DNA of 64,000 nt, from assembly GCA_032718475.1 (NCBI GenBank), contig JAUCBJ010008967.1, positions 1-64,000 of the forward strand, in the 5' to 3' direction. A program made the translations under genes and the position numbers. Of the stretch, positions 19,330 to 30,774 are shown one piece after another. Position 1 is the first letter of the stretch, and each line of letters opens with the position of its first letter. The DNA is from Nemertoderma westbladi. Taxonomy: Eukaryota; Xenacoelomorpha; Nemertodermatida; Nemertodermatidae. The notes under the pieces were generated by a model. It saw nothing but the letters and a program-made list of their open reading frames with translations, did not search any database and was not told the DNA's origin.

Positions 19330-20810
19330 GTCGGGTCCCCCAGTTCCAGGTGTCGGTTATTCCGTCCCAACCAGTACAGATGTTGATTATCCCGTCCCTA
19401 CCAGACCGGGTGTCGGTCATTCTGCCCCTACCAGTCCAGGTGTCGGTCATTCTGCCCCTACCAGTCCAGGAGTCGGTCATTCTGCCCCTACCAGTCCGGG
19501 TGTCGGTCATTCTGCCCCTGCCAGTCCGGGTGTCGGTCATTCTGCCCCTACCAGTCCGGGTGTCGGTCATTCTGCCCCTACCAGTACAGGTGTCGGTCAT
19601 TCTGCCCCTACCAGTCCGGGTGTCGGTTATTCCGTTCCAACCAGTCCAGGTGTCGGTCAGTCGGTCCCTATCAGTCAGGTTGTTGGTCTTTCTGCCCCTA
19701 CCAGTCCAAGTGTCGGTTATTCCGTCCCAACCAGTCTAGGTGTTGGTCAGTCGGTCCCCATCAGTCCGGGTGTCAGTCATTCCGTCCCGACCAGTCCGGG
19801 AGTCGATTATCCTGTCGCTACCAGTCCGGGTGTCGATTATCCCGTCCCTACCAGTCTGGGTGTCGGTCATTCTGACCCAACAAGTCCGGGTGTCGATTAT
19901 CCTGTCCCTACCAGTCCGGGTGTCGGTTATTCCGTCCCAACCAGTCCGGGTGTCGATTATCCCGTCCCTACCAGTCCGGGTGTCGATTATCCCGTCCTTA
20001 CCAGTCCGGGTGTCGGTCATTCTGTCCAAACCAGTCCGGGTGTCGGTTATTCTGCCCCTACCAGTCCGGGTGTCAGTTATTCCGTCCCAACCAGCCCAGG
20101 TTTCGGTCAGTCGGTCCCTATCAGTCAGGTTGTTGGTCTTTCTGCCCCTACCAATCCGGGTGTCGGTTATTCAGTCCCAACCAGTCCGGGTATAAGTCAG
20201 TATGTCGGTCAGTCTGCCCCTACCAGTCCGGGTGTCGGTTATTCCGTCCCTACCAGTCCAGGTGTCGGTCAGTCGGTCCCAGTCGTCCCTATCAGTCCGG
20301 TTGTCGGTCTTTCTGCCCCTACCAGTCCGGGTGTCAGTTATTCCGTCCCTACCAGTCCGGGTGTCGGTTATGCCGTCCCTACCAGTCCAGGTCTCGCTCA
20401 GTCGGTCCCAGTCATCCCTATCAGTCCGGTTGTTGGTCTTTCTGCCCTTACCAGTCCAGATGTCGGTTATTCCGTCCGAACCAGCCCAGGTGTTGGTCAC
20501 TCCGTCCCTACCAGTCCGGGTGTCAGTCAGTATGTCAGTCATTCCGTCCCTACCAGTCCAGGTGTCGGTCTTTCCGTCCCTATCAGTCCAGGTGTCGGTC
20601 ATTCCGCCCCAACCAGTCCAGGTGTCGGTCAGTCAGCCCCTCACAGTCTGTTGGTCACTCCCTTCCTACCAGTGTGGGTGTCAGTCATTCCTCCTCTACC
20701 AGCCTGGGTGTCGATCATTCCATCCCCAACCCTCTGGGTGTCGGTTGTTCCACCCCTTCTAGTCTGGACATCGGTTTGTCAGCTCCCACCAGTATCGGTG
20801 TCGGTCCAAC
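19330..20810 (+). repeat. 30-bp coding minisatellite, array 1
   Basis: About 48 imperfect copies of a 30-bp unit encode a 10-residue motif of the type PTSPGVGHSA, with H/Y/D/Q and S/P variants. Several copies differ by insertions of 6-12 bp (near 20195, 20275, 20400, 20530). Codon variants change the motif conservatively, keeping TSPGV almost constant. Other frames and the reverse strand also stay open because the unit is a multiple of three. Confidence 0.9.
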
Positions 20811-21032
20811 GGTACGCACCAGCGCCCTCAGTACCCATTGTCCATCGTGCGCGCGGTTAGTGGCCATCAAAGCAAATGGTACTCTACGCATTCACGGACC
20901 AGTCTCCCAACGTTGCCCAGGGTCAGATCACCCTCCAGGAATGACAACTGGTCCCCCAACCCATTTGGGAAGCCAATCATCTGGCGAGACAGTGGAGCCA
21001 TCAGACAGGGATATTATTAATCAGTTACAGGA

Positions 21033-21460
21033 ATGTTACATCTCCGGGACGCCACCCACCATCGCCACCGTCTCCGGGACACCACCCACCATTGCCACCG
21101 TCTCCGGGACGCCACCCACCAGCGCCGCCGTCTCCGTGACGCCACCCACCAATCACCACCGTCTTGGGGCTACCACCCACCAGCGCCACCGTCTCTGTGA
21201 CGCCACACACCATCGCCACCATCCTGGGGGCGCCACCCACCGCCGCCACCGTCTTGGGGTCGCCACACATCAGCGCCACCGTCTCTGTGACGCCACTCAT
21301 CAGCGCCACCGTCTCTGAGACACCACCCATCAGCGCCACTGTCTGCGGGACGCCACCAATCATCGCCAACGTATCTGGGACGCCACCCATCATTGCCACC
21401 ATCTCCGGGATGCCACCAATCAGCGCCACCGACTCTGGGCCACCCATCATCGCCACCGCG
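21033..21460 (+). repeat. 30-bp coding minisatellite, array 2
   Basis: About 14 copies of a different 30-bp unit encode GTPPTIATVS-like 10-residue repeats. The frame is lost near 21150, inside the array. It has the same period as array 1 but no obvious sequence identity with it. Confidence 0.85.
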
Positions 21461-22086
21461 TCTGGGGTGCAGCCCACTAGGCCAAAAACATCACAAAGTC
21501 GCCCAAAAGTGTCAGGTGTTGGTTCAACGCTTTTGCCAAACAGAAATAGGGCCAATGTTAGCGACATTCTTGACGAGTACTGGCAAGCGGGCCACCCATC
21601 AGGTCCGCTACACAGCGTGGACACCGACGGTCTAATGGAGAGAGCCTTTGGCGCACCGCTGCGGGAGAAGGGAGACCCACTGGACCTTATATTACACCAG
21701 TGGCGTAGAGTCACCCAGCTCCAGGGCTCTCGCTACAGACTCCCGGGTGGCTCTGTTGGTAGGGACGTGGTATCCTTGCTCGACAATGAGGCTAAGGCAT
21801 TAGTAGCTGGACTTGGTCGTGGTGAATCATCAGCTCGTTCCGAACGTTTAATGCTGGTCGACGCGTTGATCACACATCGAGATCCAAAGATCGTTAAGGC
21901 GGCCGATATCCGCCGCCTAATCAGCCACAGGGTGGCATTGTGGCGCTCCGGCGAGATCGAAGCCCTCTTACAAGAGGCTGAGCGAGGCTCCCCTGGGCGC
22001 ACTACAGGAAGGCGTGCAGGAACCCAACCCCCCAATTCGGATAAAGAACACACAGTCCGTGTGTTTACCTTCTCGATACTGCCAAC

Positions 22087-22845
22087 TGTAACATAAAGTC
22101 ATTTGATAGAGCCAAATTATTATCCCCTATCGATAATGATCTTCTTAAAAATATTGAAGATTTTCCTGATGATTGTGGCAATTTGGTGAGAGAGCATGGG
22201 TATACTGGGATAATTAACCAAGCAAACTTGATAGCGATAAAGGATACAATATCCATAAGTTTATTATCGAGGAGGCGCCTGTACTTAGAAGAATTTGTCA
22301 AAGGTTTAGATTTGTACGGATTCAAATCTATTGTTCAAACAAACATAGAGTTATGTAGATGCCTGTTTGTAATACCTCATGATGGTAGCTACACTGATAT
22401 CGACGCTAATTATATTCTTTCAATAGTGGAACCAAATTACTCTGATATTTTGCGACGTAAGCGTGATGAGGAATCAATTATGGATAACTTCCAGGATTTT
22501 GTGCTTAACCTAGAAGACAAAAAGTTTAAAGATGCCGATAGCGAAGTTATTATGGGCGATGATGTTATTTTGCAGACGGTTACTGCTGATCTTACTCCCG
22601 CGGGTTTACTTGGTTGGCTAACTGGGCAGAGACATAAGCCACTGAATAACGATCCCTTTACAATATCCATATTATTCGATCACGAATGTTTAGAACGAAA
22701 TCCTGCTCATAGTGTTTGTTTTCCCATAGTTTCTGCTTGTAGCCGCCAAATCACATTTCCTGTTGTTCATATGTCTGCGCAATATGAATTTGATCGCATA
22801 TTTTTGTTAGCTTATTGTAAAGGTCAAACCTTCGGCCGCCCCTGA
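22087..22845 (+). CDS. HECT-like ubiquitin-ligase domain fragment
   Basis: A single frame with no upstream stop until the RT fragment boundary near 22087. It contains SLLSRRRLYLEEFVKGLDLYG, an LTPAGLLGWLTG block, FTISILFDHEC, CFPIVSACSRQITFPV and a terminal FLLAYCKGQTFGRP. This layout matches the C-terminal lobe of HECT domains as seen in G2E3-like proteins, where a Thr-Cys pair and an FG-x near the end are typical. The Cys in SACSRQI is the candidate catalytic residue. The domain's N-lobe is only partly represented and no initiating ATG is evident, so it is either an internal/terminal exon or a captured fragment. HECT-like domains of this type also occur in animal transposons. Confidence 0.5.
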   Translation, partial: CNIKSFDRAKLLSPIDNDLLKNIEDFPDDCGNLVREHGYTGIINQANLIAIKDTISISLLSRRRLYLEEFVKGLDLYGFKSIVQTNIELCRCLFVIPHDGSYTDIDANYILSIVEPNYSDILRRKRDEESIMDNFQDFVLNLEDKKFKDADSEVIMGDDVILQTVTADLTPAGLLGWLTGQRHKPLNNDPFTISILFDHECLERNPAHSVCFPIVSACSRQITFPVVHMSAQYEFDRIFLLAYCKGQTFGRP

Positions 22846-22974
22846 ATTTTTAAATGTAAGCTTTTATATGCTTTAGAAAAGTTTTAGATTTTGTTAAACA
22901 TTATTTTACCAATTAGTTATATTTTTTGAAAATTTGTTTCGAAATGGTTGTTTTTTATAATTGTTTAATTGTTA

Positions 22975-24130
22975 ATCATCACTATTAATCATAAATGTCT
23001 TGCATAGGAAACATAATATCCAGTATATGAGACTGTTACTGTTACCGATGACAGACATGTATTTTATTTTAGCGCGGGGGGGGGGGGGGGGGGCATCGCA
23101 GGCTGAGGATACATTCTGTCTTGCCTCTCCTCGTGAGTTACGTTCCTTGTTATAGAGCAGACCTCCTCTGAGGTGTAGCATGCCTAGCCACTCTTTGTAG
23201 GGAATCCAAGTTGGAGGTTCAGAAATCCACCTTTGTGTTTCTGGGCTGTTTTTGGCCTCAATCAGTCCTTTCCCATCGACAGACTCATAAAGCCTCGTTC
23301 TCCATACCTCTCGCACTGCTGACTTGTTCTCTCTAGTCAGACCAGACCATCTATGACCAACCTCTTTGTTGCCTGCTCCAAGGTCTTCTTGGATGAAGGG
23401 ATCATCATTCGTGTCCATTAGTCGCTTTAGTCTATTCAACATCATATGTGAGATCTGCATAACAAGTGGCAGGATACCCAAGCCGCCATCCTTACAATTT
23501 GCTTGGAAGTAAGCTACTGTTGTGTCGTGAGGTAGCTTGAGCCATCCTCTTACAGTCGCTCTGATTGCTCGATCTGTTCCCAGTAGTAGCCCTTTGGATG
23601 GGCAACCCAGTACCATCTGGTGGTATATACTCGGGATTATGTTCTGTTTGTGGAAGGTAAGCCTCTGTTGTGGCTTAAGAGGTGCCTTGGATATGTTGCC
23701 TAGTGTTGACTTTAGGCGAACCTCAATATCGATTATCGGTACTTCCGCTCCCAATTTTGTCCCAAGGTATTTGTATGTGTCATTAAGTCCCAAGGCAGGT
23801 ACCACTTTGTTGTTAGCCTCAAGGAATGGTGTGGGGTCTACTATCCACTTCCTGGTCTTAAGCTGGAACTTGATCTTGAGGCTGGCAGATTTTCCTGTAG
23901 TCCCAGAGCTAATGGTTAGCCCTGCCTTTCTTAGCGCAGTCTCAATCCTTTGCAGGTTTGTTCATAGACCATCAGGTGTAGAGGCAGCTAAAGCAATATC
24001 GTCCGCAACAGCAACGTGATGATTGACTATGAGCTCCCCCTTACCATTTGTAAAACAAAGCTGTAGTCCTATGCCACCTTCCAGGTGGGATAGTGCCCAG
24101 TCTATTATCCTACAAGAAGTCCCCCAACTG
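22975..24130 (-). pseudogene. R2-like non-LTR reverse transcriptase, C-terminal part
   Basis: Minus strand. RIIDWALSHLEGG and VAVADDIALA (catalytic ADD near 23985) are followed by a TGA shortly after. The open frame 23805-22972 contains YKYLGTKLGAEV, KAPLKPQQRLTFH, IIPSIYHQMVLG, VRGWLKLPHDTTVAYFQA and GGLGILPL. The APLKPQQR-x-IP-x-YHQ-x-VLG series is diagnostic for the R2/NeSL group of restriction-like-endonuclease non-LTR elements. The frame runs into a poly-C stretch (plus-strand G-run, about 23078-23093) and ends without the expected CCHC and endonuclease modules, so both ends are truncated. Confidence 0.8.
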
Positions 24131-24139
24131 GACTGTGTT

Positions 24140-24790
24140 ATGCAAAAGGGTGTTATCCCACATTTTGTCGAAATTGAGTTTTTGGCATCATTCGATAGAG
24201 GAAAGTGTAATCTACCTAATTATGAGATATTATTGCCCAATAATACGAAGAAATACCTTAAAAATACAAGAAAGTTAAGCCACAGTCCGGATTTGTGATT
24301 AGTCAAAGTCATTCAAGTATCGTCTGCCTCCTCACTTGCAAATCGATTGCGAATTTTGTTCCTAAGAAGGCGAATGTATTCTGCATTAAGTATATATAAA
24401 AAAATATATAAATATATAAATATCTTCTAAATATATATATCTTACGGGAGGGACTTCAACAAATAGCTTCATAGAAGCCGTAATACTGCTCCATCTGAAT
24501 ACATCTCCAATGCAGTTAAGAAAATAAAGACAGAAAAGGCGAACCGCCCTCGAAGAAGTTTAGATTAAACTATAATACTATGGTGTTTATGATGTAAGTG
24601 TTTCTATATAATATGTGATAATTTATCTTTATGTAGGTATCAAAATATTATTTACACTATTGTATACGTATATATTAAATATTATAAAGAATAACTATAG
24701 GTTTTTCTAAATAATAGATATAAAATATTATATTTCCGATTATACGAACGTCGGCGGATAATGCGCGGGGTGAGTTAGGTGAACCACGGC
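24140..24790. other. AT-rich spacer, no gene seen
   Basis: Contains TA-rich simple sequence near 24395-24445 and short open frames without motifs. Confidence 0.5.
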
Positions 24791-24795
24791 ACCCG

Positions 24796-25536
24796 ATGGC
24801 GGAGAATAGTAGGGGGATTGCAGGTATCCCCAGCAGCGTCCAACCGGCTAGAGAGAGAGAGGTTGGGGTCGTGAGCGGGCAAGCGATCAGACGTCGAGCC
24901 CAGTCAGAAGACGGAAGAAGGACACTGGAGTTTACCGGGAGGTCGAAGAGAGATCTCATGAACTGGAATGCTATACTGGAGAGAGAAGAAGTGAAGAGAA
25001 TAGAAGAAGCGCTGCTACGAGTGACCGGAGAGCGAGGATGGATAGCGAGCCGTCGGTAGTAGAGATGGAGTTGGGGAGTTGGTGGGGTCGAACTCCGGGA
25101 GATTGCCGTCGCCCCAGAGAGACGCACCACACGACAGGAGAAGGGTACAGAATGTACCGGTACAAGGACAGGAGAGGGGATCGAAGAGAAACTTCCCAAC
25201 GGGATATAGCTGCCGATCGAGAGTACGGTAGTTGTGGGGAGGACTTCTTGGACTACTCGAGAAGATTGAACTTCGGTCTGGAGGGACACATGCAGACAGC
25301 AGGCCATACTGTAGGCCTTACTGCACATACTATAGGCCATGCTGGGAGAGATAGTGTAGGCGATAGGGTAGCGCGAACGACGGGATTAGACACGGAAGTC
25401 GTGGCGCATATACCGGTAGGTAGGCAGGAAGTGAATAGGCCTATATCGGTACATATATATATTAACATCAACCCCCGTACCAAATATAACACCGGTGGGG
25501 GGGGGGGGGGGGGGGGGGCAGGGTGACATTCCCCCA
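24796..25536 (+). other. Unrecognised open frames upstream of BEL-like gag
   Basis: Two overlapping frames (24796-25059 and 25038-25526) are Arg/Glu-rich with no domain I recognise. The second reaches a G-run of about 19 at 25498-25518. Their composition differs from the AT-rich surroundings and resembles the gag region downstream, so they may be the 5' part of the same LTR element, with frame lost at the G-run. No LTR was identified. Confidence 0.35.
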
Positions 25537-25750
25537 TTACAATATCAACAATACACTGAACCAGGAATAAGGAATAAGAACATCGAACCCCCTGGACGAG
25601 AACAGGTCGTGTGATACGGAAATATGGACGGGGCCGTTACCCCCAATGGTATATCCGACGTAAAGAAAGTTAACAGGCCCAAGAAAGTTAACAGGCCCGA
25701 CGGGTGGAGCGCACCCAACAGGAGAATCTGTACAGCATCCCTCGAACCCA

Positions 25751-26480
25751 TTGGAAGCACAGGCAATGGGAATGGTGACACTTATCGATGCACTCAAGAC
25801 CAGAGTCGAGTTGCCACCAGTCGAGCCATTTAAATTCGATGGAAGTACACCGGAAGAATACCTGCAATTCCGACGCATGTACAGCAACGAAATATTAACT
25901 AAGAACCTGGTGCAGTACCTAAAACATTTACAGGTGTACACAGGAGGCCCAGCGTACGACATTGTGAGGCAGTATCAGGGCATCGAGGGTGGCTTCACGA
26001 CTGCATGGCAGGCCCTGGACAGGGAATACGGACACCCAGCCAAGATCATCCGGCAGACCTTAGGGGAATAACATCGGGTGGCCTACAGGATAACCCTGTC
26101 AGCATAAAGACCTTCGCGAACAAGGTCGAGAAGGCGTTAATCGTGCTAAAAACGCTAGACGTGCCATACGAACTCAACGCATCTAATAATATCACCACGA
26201 TAGTGCAGGCACTGCCGATCTGGCTGAAAGGAGAAAGATTGCCTTCTCCACCCGGGAGAAGAAAGGTGTGGAACCGGGCCTAGAGGAAATGTCAAACTTC
26301 CTCAATTACGAAGCGGAGTTGATCATGGACCCAGTCTATAGCGAAGATAGTCTGGGGAAGGGGCCAAAGACCAAAACAACAGGCCGAAACCAGAACATAA
26401 TGCGGCAAATGCACTACCAAAACTTAGACAATCGCTGCCATATGCGGCAACACAGGGGACTGCAAGTCCACATGTAGCCG
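25751..26480 (+). pseudogene. BEL/Pao-type gag fragment
   Basis: LIDALKTRVELPPVEPFKFDGSTPEEYLQFRRMY, then LKHLQVYTGGPAYDIV and AWQALDREYGHPAKIIRQTL, match the gag layout of BEL/Pao elements (LP-x-F-x-G, YL-x-G-A, AL-x-x-L-x-YG). A TAA at 26069 interrupts the frame. The next frame (26076-26283) continues with KTFANKVEKALIVLKTLD and IVQALPIWLKGER, and a third with FLNYEAELIMDPVY. All are expected in that order in a BEL gag. No protease, RT or integrase follows, so only gag is kept. Confidence 0.65.
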
Positions 26481-27638
26481 GGGGTAGGGCCATACCATGG
26501 AGTGGACAGGGGCAAAATAACAACGATTAACAACAATAACAACTACAGTGGATGGATTATTATTATGGCTGACAAACACAGCGCCATAAATATTAGTCAT
26601 TGTCGGGTATCGATTACCCAAAATCACCTTGCTGAAGCAACTGAAGAACCGAGACTGGAGATAACCGCGGTTCGGGGCCTGCAGACGGGGCCGCGGACAG
26701 GGCCGTCGAGGGGGACGTGGTTACAGACGCGTCGAGAGAGCGCCATACAGCGCGGCGGGACAGACAAACAGCGCGGCACCTGGAAACGTCGGGGGAGTGC
26801 CGAACAGTGAGGAAGCGCCGAGCGGGAGCGGCCAAAATCGCGGCCACAGATGTGGCCGATAAGGATAAGATGGACTGAAGTCACAAATGCGGCCAATACT
26901 GTAGTACTGAAATCCTATAAAGTATTGAATTTTTCGTTATCGGTATGAAATTGTCCCCGGTTTCTATGTAGCTTCTGGTTGAATTGTCTCTATTTAAACG
27001 ATAAACTAAAGACGAGGCCAAGTAGGATGGCGGTAACAACCATCTCCCGCGAAGATGAGGTCCTGGAGATGAGGATGGGACGGAGCAAGATAGCAGCGAT
27101 AGCACCGGGATGTGACTATGGGGCAACCATCGACCCCATTCAGGTAATAGAATCGATCAACATTAATGCCAGGCGACCAACTAACGTCGAAGTCGAACAA
27201 TACAGATTCCTGGCCAAAATCGATTTCTCAATACCGGAGGTGGACGTCAGGAAGGTATCCATAATACCGACCGTTTCTTTGTTTCTTTGTATCTTTCTTT
27301 GTTTCTGGTGCGGTGGTTGGTGCTGTCGTTCGTCTTATCGAAACTTGTTACAGAGGAAAGCGGAGCCATCATCTTCCATTAATATCTTGTAATTAGACGA
27401 CAGTGTTGACCGCACCAACTGTTAATGTAGTTATTACGGATGTGGCTCTGGAAAATGATGATATGACAGGATTAACCCTCCAAGTTAATTCATTCGTTAT
27501 ACAATTTTAAATTATACTATTTAATTCATAATATATACTTCTATGCAATGTATAATGGAATATCTGTCGGGCTAATTATTCTAATGCAATATTTATTATC
27601 TTATCTGAATATTAAACTATTTACCTTTATAGGCAAAA
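26481..27638. other. Mostly unassigned; one unrecognised open frame (27027-27392)
   Basis: An ATG at 27027 opens a 121-residue frame with VEVEQYRFLAKIDFSIPEVD and a Phe/Cys/Trp-rich hydrophobic stretch (about 27275-27330) that could be membrane-spanning. I recognise no family. TTTCTTTG repeats lie at 27275-27305. The region could belong to the same LTR element as the gag, but there is no direct evidence. Confidence 0.3.
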
Positions 27639-27905
27639 ATGGTTAATAATTGCTGTGGGCCATTATGCCAAGGACTCTACGGTGAGTATGCTTCCTGCCC
27701 TTGTTTTCGTACACAGGTCAGGGACACATTAGTCACAGGTTTTCCAGTCACTGACAAACTGCTGCATTGGCTGACTTGTGACTTGTACTTTGGTACCGGT
27801 ACCAGCTTGTATGCCAGTACCAGCAATAACAATGTGGAATGGCAAACCAGGGTGTGGTATTTGCCCCGAGAGCTGACTCGGCAAAAAAGGAGGTCCAGCC
27901 ACTAG
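27639..27905 (+). other. Unrecognised 88-residue frame overlapping the LINE-A 5' end
   Basis: Starts MVNNCCGPLCQGLYGEYASCPCF. The Cys-rich start has no family I know. Its 3' end runs into LINE-A sequence (from about 27885), so the frame is at least partly fortuitous. Confidence 0.25.
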
Positions 27906-30086
27906 AGGCCAGTGGAATGACTGGACACAATCGGCCTCACAGACGTCAGTTATCTCCTGACCGGCTGCCTGTCTCACCCCCTATTGGAGAGAGAGCGGCA
28001 AACAATTATTAGAGTCCCTTTCCTGATCACCTTTCTGGTCCAAACCCTGGCTGGATCACCAGGGAGGCCAGATTGCGAGCGGGAGAAGGATTCTGGAGTT
28101 GGAGGCTACTCTCATGTTCCACCCCGACCAACAAAGCCATTGGTGAATCTGAGGCAAGTCACTAGACTAGCCTCAGTAAACACCCTAACACTCGGGTCCC
28201 CAATGCGACAAGGTGAGCTGACTGCCTTGGCAGATAAGCTTTCTCTTAGTGCAGTGATAGTGGCAATTGTGGAATTGGTCTATTGATGAATCCAACTGCA
28301 CATGCACCATTGGACAAATTAGACCAAATCTCTAACAGCATCATCCGTTGTCACTTCTCATGTTCTGGAAGACTGGCTAAGAAGTTTCCTAAGGTGGTTC
28401 TGATTGTGTGCTACTCTCCAACTAGTGTTGCCCCTGTAGAGGAGGTGGAAAATTTATACCACAATCTACAAGCAGCTACTGATGGAGTGGATCAGCATGC
28501 ATTCTTAACATTCCTGGGAGACTTTAATGCAAGTCTGCATCAATCACCTAGATCGCCCTGGGTCTATAGCAATAGTGTTAACCGAAATGCTGTCCATCTT
28601 CAGGATTTTATCTCTGGAAATGGATTGTTTTCGGCTGGAACCTAGTTCAAGAAGCGAACTGGAAAGCTATGGACTCATAGTGGACCCAGTGGTCACAAGC
28701 CCCAGATAGACCATATTCTGTTTCGTAGGAAATATAGGAGCTCTATACAAGACTGTAATGCATTTACACTTCGACCCTTCTCCAGTGATCACCGCCTTAT
28801 TATGGCCAAGGTAAGACTTAGTCTGCGTGCTAGCAGAACAACGAAATCTACCTTGCCGCGACATGACTGGTCCTCTCTGTTGCAACAGCCAAGTGTGAGA
28901 TCCAGCTTCACACTACAGCTGAGCAACAGGTATGAGGCTCTTGCCTCTGAGGCGGCAGATCACTGTAAGGGCTATACTGCCTTCACAGAGGCAGTTAAGT
29001 TAGCAGCTGCAGAAACAGTACCTGTATACCCTCGAAACAGGACACGGGCCCCCTGGACTAACAACAAAATTCAGAAGTGCCGAAATGACCTCTACAAGGG
29101 GCAGAAAGGGTCCCGACTGAAACAGACTACAGTCTGCAGAATGCAGTTAAGGCTGCATCTAGGTCCCTGAACAGGCAGTACTCTGTTAATTTACAGGAGC
29201 TAAAAAAACAACAGGTTGATGCCATCAATGATTCTGACGACAACAGGCAATCATCCCAGGCATGGAGATCGATTAACTTGCTTGCTGGTCGAAAAAGCCA
29301 ACCAACCACCAAGGTTAAGGCTGAATCACCAGCCGATCGCCTCAATGGTTGTTTTTGCTTTTTGCTTCAATGCCTTTGATTCAGTCTCTCGCTCACGTAT
29401 GTTCAGGATACTTTCATTATATGGGATTCCTGATGAAATTATTGCAGCAATCAGATCAGTATGTATACTATGGTTCGACAACATTTGTGTCTACTGTTGA
29501 TGGGGACCCAGAACCATTTGAAGTGTTATGGGGCGTCCTCCAGGGAGACACATTTGCACCATTCTTATTCATAATTGTAGTTGACTATGTTCTACGCATG
29601 TCCTTAGATCATCATAATGATGATGGGGTGGTGATATCTCCACCTACTGGCTCCAGAAGTCGAGTAAATCCTGCCAAGTACCTAACTGATCTAGACTTTG
29701 CTGATGACTTAGGAGTACTCTCAGAATCATCAGAGGGAGCCCAACGGCTCCTCAGCTCATTAGAACCTGCTGCTTCTAGTGTTGGTCTTTTTAATAACTC
29801 CAGAAAGACCAAAATTTTGACAGTTAACTTTGAAAGTCCTCAGCAAGTCTCTGATCGGATGAGCATAAGCTCAAAAGATGGTATGCTTGAGCATGTGGAT
29901 AACTTCTGTTACCTGGGATCATGGATCCGGAAGTCAGGTGAGGACCTTCGAATACGTAAGGGAAAGGCATGGGCAGCCTTGAATAGGCATTCCAGGATTT
30001 GGAAGTCAACGATAATTAATTGGAAACTTAAGGTCCGATTATTTAGAGCAGCAGTATTTCCAGTACTCCTCTATGGGAGTCCATAA
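27885..30086 (+). pseudogene. LINE-A copy 2: endonuclease to RT, degraded
   Basis: Begins with the 5' sequence shared with 42493. LASVNTLTL and GELTALADKLSLSA (about 28170-28260) start the APE endonuclease domain. TFLGDFNASLHQSPR (about 28505-28550) is its GDFN motif. The linker reads LASEAADHCKGYTAF (about 28935). RT is entered only at FNAFDSVSRSRMF: about 500 bp with the RT N-terminus, present in copy 1, is missing near 29345. Then come VLQGDTFAPFLF, DLDFADDLGVL and FCYLGSWIRKSGED. It ends abruptly after LLYGSP at 30086. Several stops and frameshifts lie in the endonuclease half. The motifs fit an RTE-like element. Confidence 0.85.
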
Positions 30087-30157
30087 TAATTTATAATGGT
30101 TTTAGTTTAAAAGTTTTTTACTTTGTTTGTTTGATTTACAATAAAATAAATTAAATA

Positions 30158-30601
30158 ATGTCTTCTGATTCCAATATGGTTATGCCAATAGTAAGGCATT
30201 CATTTTTTGCAGAAGATGGCGAACCCTATATTGTTATTGATTATACAATTTACCATCGAGGAGATGATAAATATAAAATCGATTTTTCTGAAAAATCCAG
30301 GAAAGTTTTAAGCACAATTGATATTGATGCTTCTGAAAATACCAATCATCTCTTAGATTACAACCTAAAAGTTGATCATGAGGGAAAATTTATCAACATC
30401 TTACTATTATCAATGATAGATGGGTTACTTGTTATTACACAATACAACAAAGCTGGTGAAAAGTTTGAAATACAACTAAATCGACATAATCCCTACGAAA
30501 TTATGTCTTTCTTTATTGTAATGATTTCAAAAGAATCCTTTGTCGAGACTGAAGAATCAACAGATAATGTTGAATTTGTTGATAATATCATCGATTCTTG
30601 A
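30158..30601 (+). CDS. Intact 147-residue AT-rich gene, unrecognised
   Basis: ATG at 30158 opens a frame to 30601 without interruption. The protein is acidic and rich in Asp, Ile, Asn and Ser, starts MSSDSNMVMPIVRHSFF, and has an amphipathic INILLLSMIDGLLVITQY core. No signal peptide, membrane helix or catalytic motif is evident. It begins 72 bp after the truncated LINE-A copy and is followed by a RING gene on the same strand. Composition and compactness would suit a viral or large DNA transposon cargo gene, but I have no family match and do not assign one. Confidence 0.45.
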   Translation: MSSDSNMVMPIVRHSFFAEDGEPYIVIDYTIYHRGDDKYKIDFSEKSRKVLSTIDIDASENTNHLLDYNLKVDHEGKFINILLLSMIDGLLVITQYNKAGEKFEIQLNRHNPYEIMSFFIVMISKESFVETEESTDNVEFVDNIIDS

Positions 30602-30774
30602 CTTTTTCCCTTATATTATAAATATTTTATGATTATTTTTAAAATTTTGATCTTTTTAACTATGAAAAGAAAAATCAAATTTCAAATAATCGAAAATTGT
30701 AGTAGTATTTGTATATACAGTATATCGGATTTGTTTGTTGTGTATTGAGGTAATTATTTTTAATTTACTTTAAG

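Larger units (their letters stand above)
19196..22096 (+). pseudogene. N-terminal half of an 'RPIGVGE'-type RT protein with low-complexity arrays
   Basis: ATG at 19196 begins MEELDDLMDQTLTPGEFDPD, followed by a long Pro/Thr/Ser/Gly/Val array, then CPSCARLV-x-NGTLR-x-HGP-x-RCPGS (about 20845-20920), a CCHC-like finger. A second array follows, then SDILDEYWQAGHPSGP, LISHRVALWRSGEIEALLQEAER and TVRVF. The last block aligns in spirit with LLAWERGEFKALLAEADR of the minus-strand RT gene at 9.5-11.9 kb, so both appear to be members of one RT family. The frame changes near 20660 and near 21150, and the RT domain itself is absent: similarity stops at about 22060. It starts 28 bp beyond the gypsy target duplication. 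Confidence 0.6.

Noticed and set aside
19298-20602. Long Asp/Thr/Arg-rich frames on the minus strand of the 30-bp array
   Set aside because: Same reason: period-three repeats keep several frames open. Only the forward frame starts with unique coding sequence and leads to a zinc-finger segment.
23537-24298. Plus-strand frames over the R2-like fragment
   Set aside because: They are antisense to the APLKPQQR and ADD-bearing frame and contain no domain of their own.
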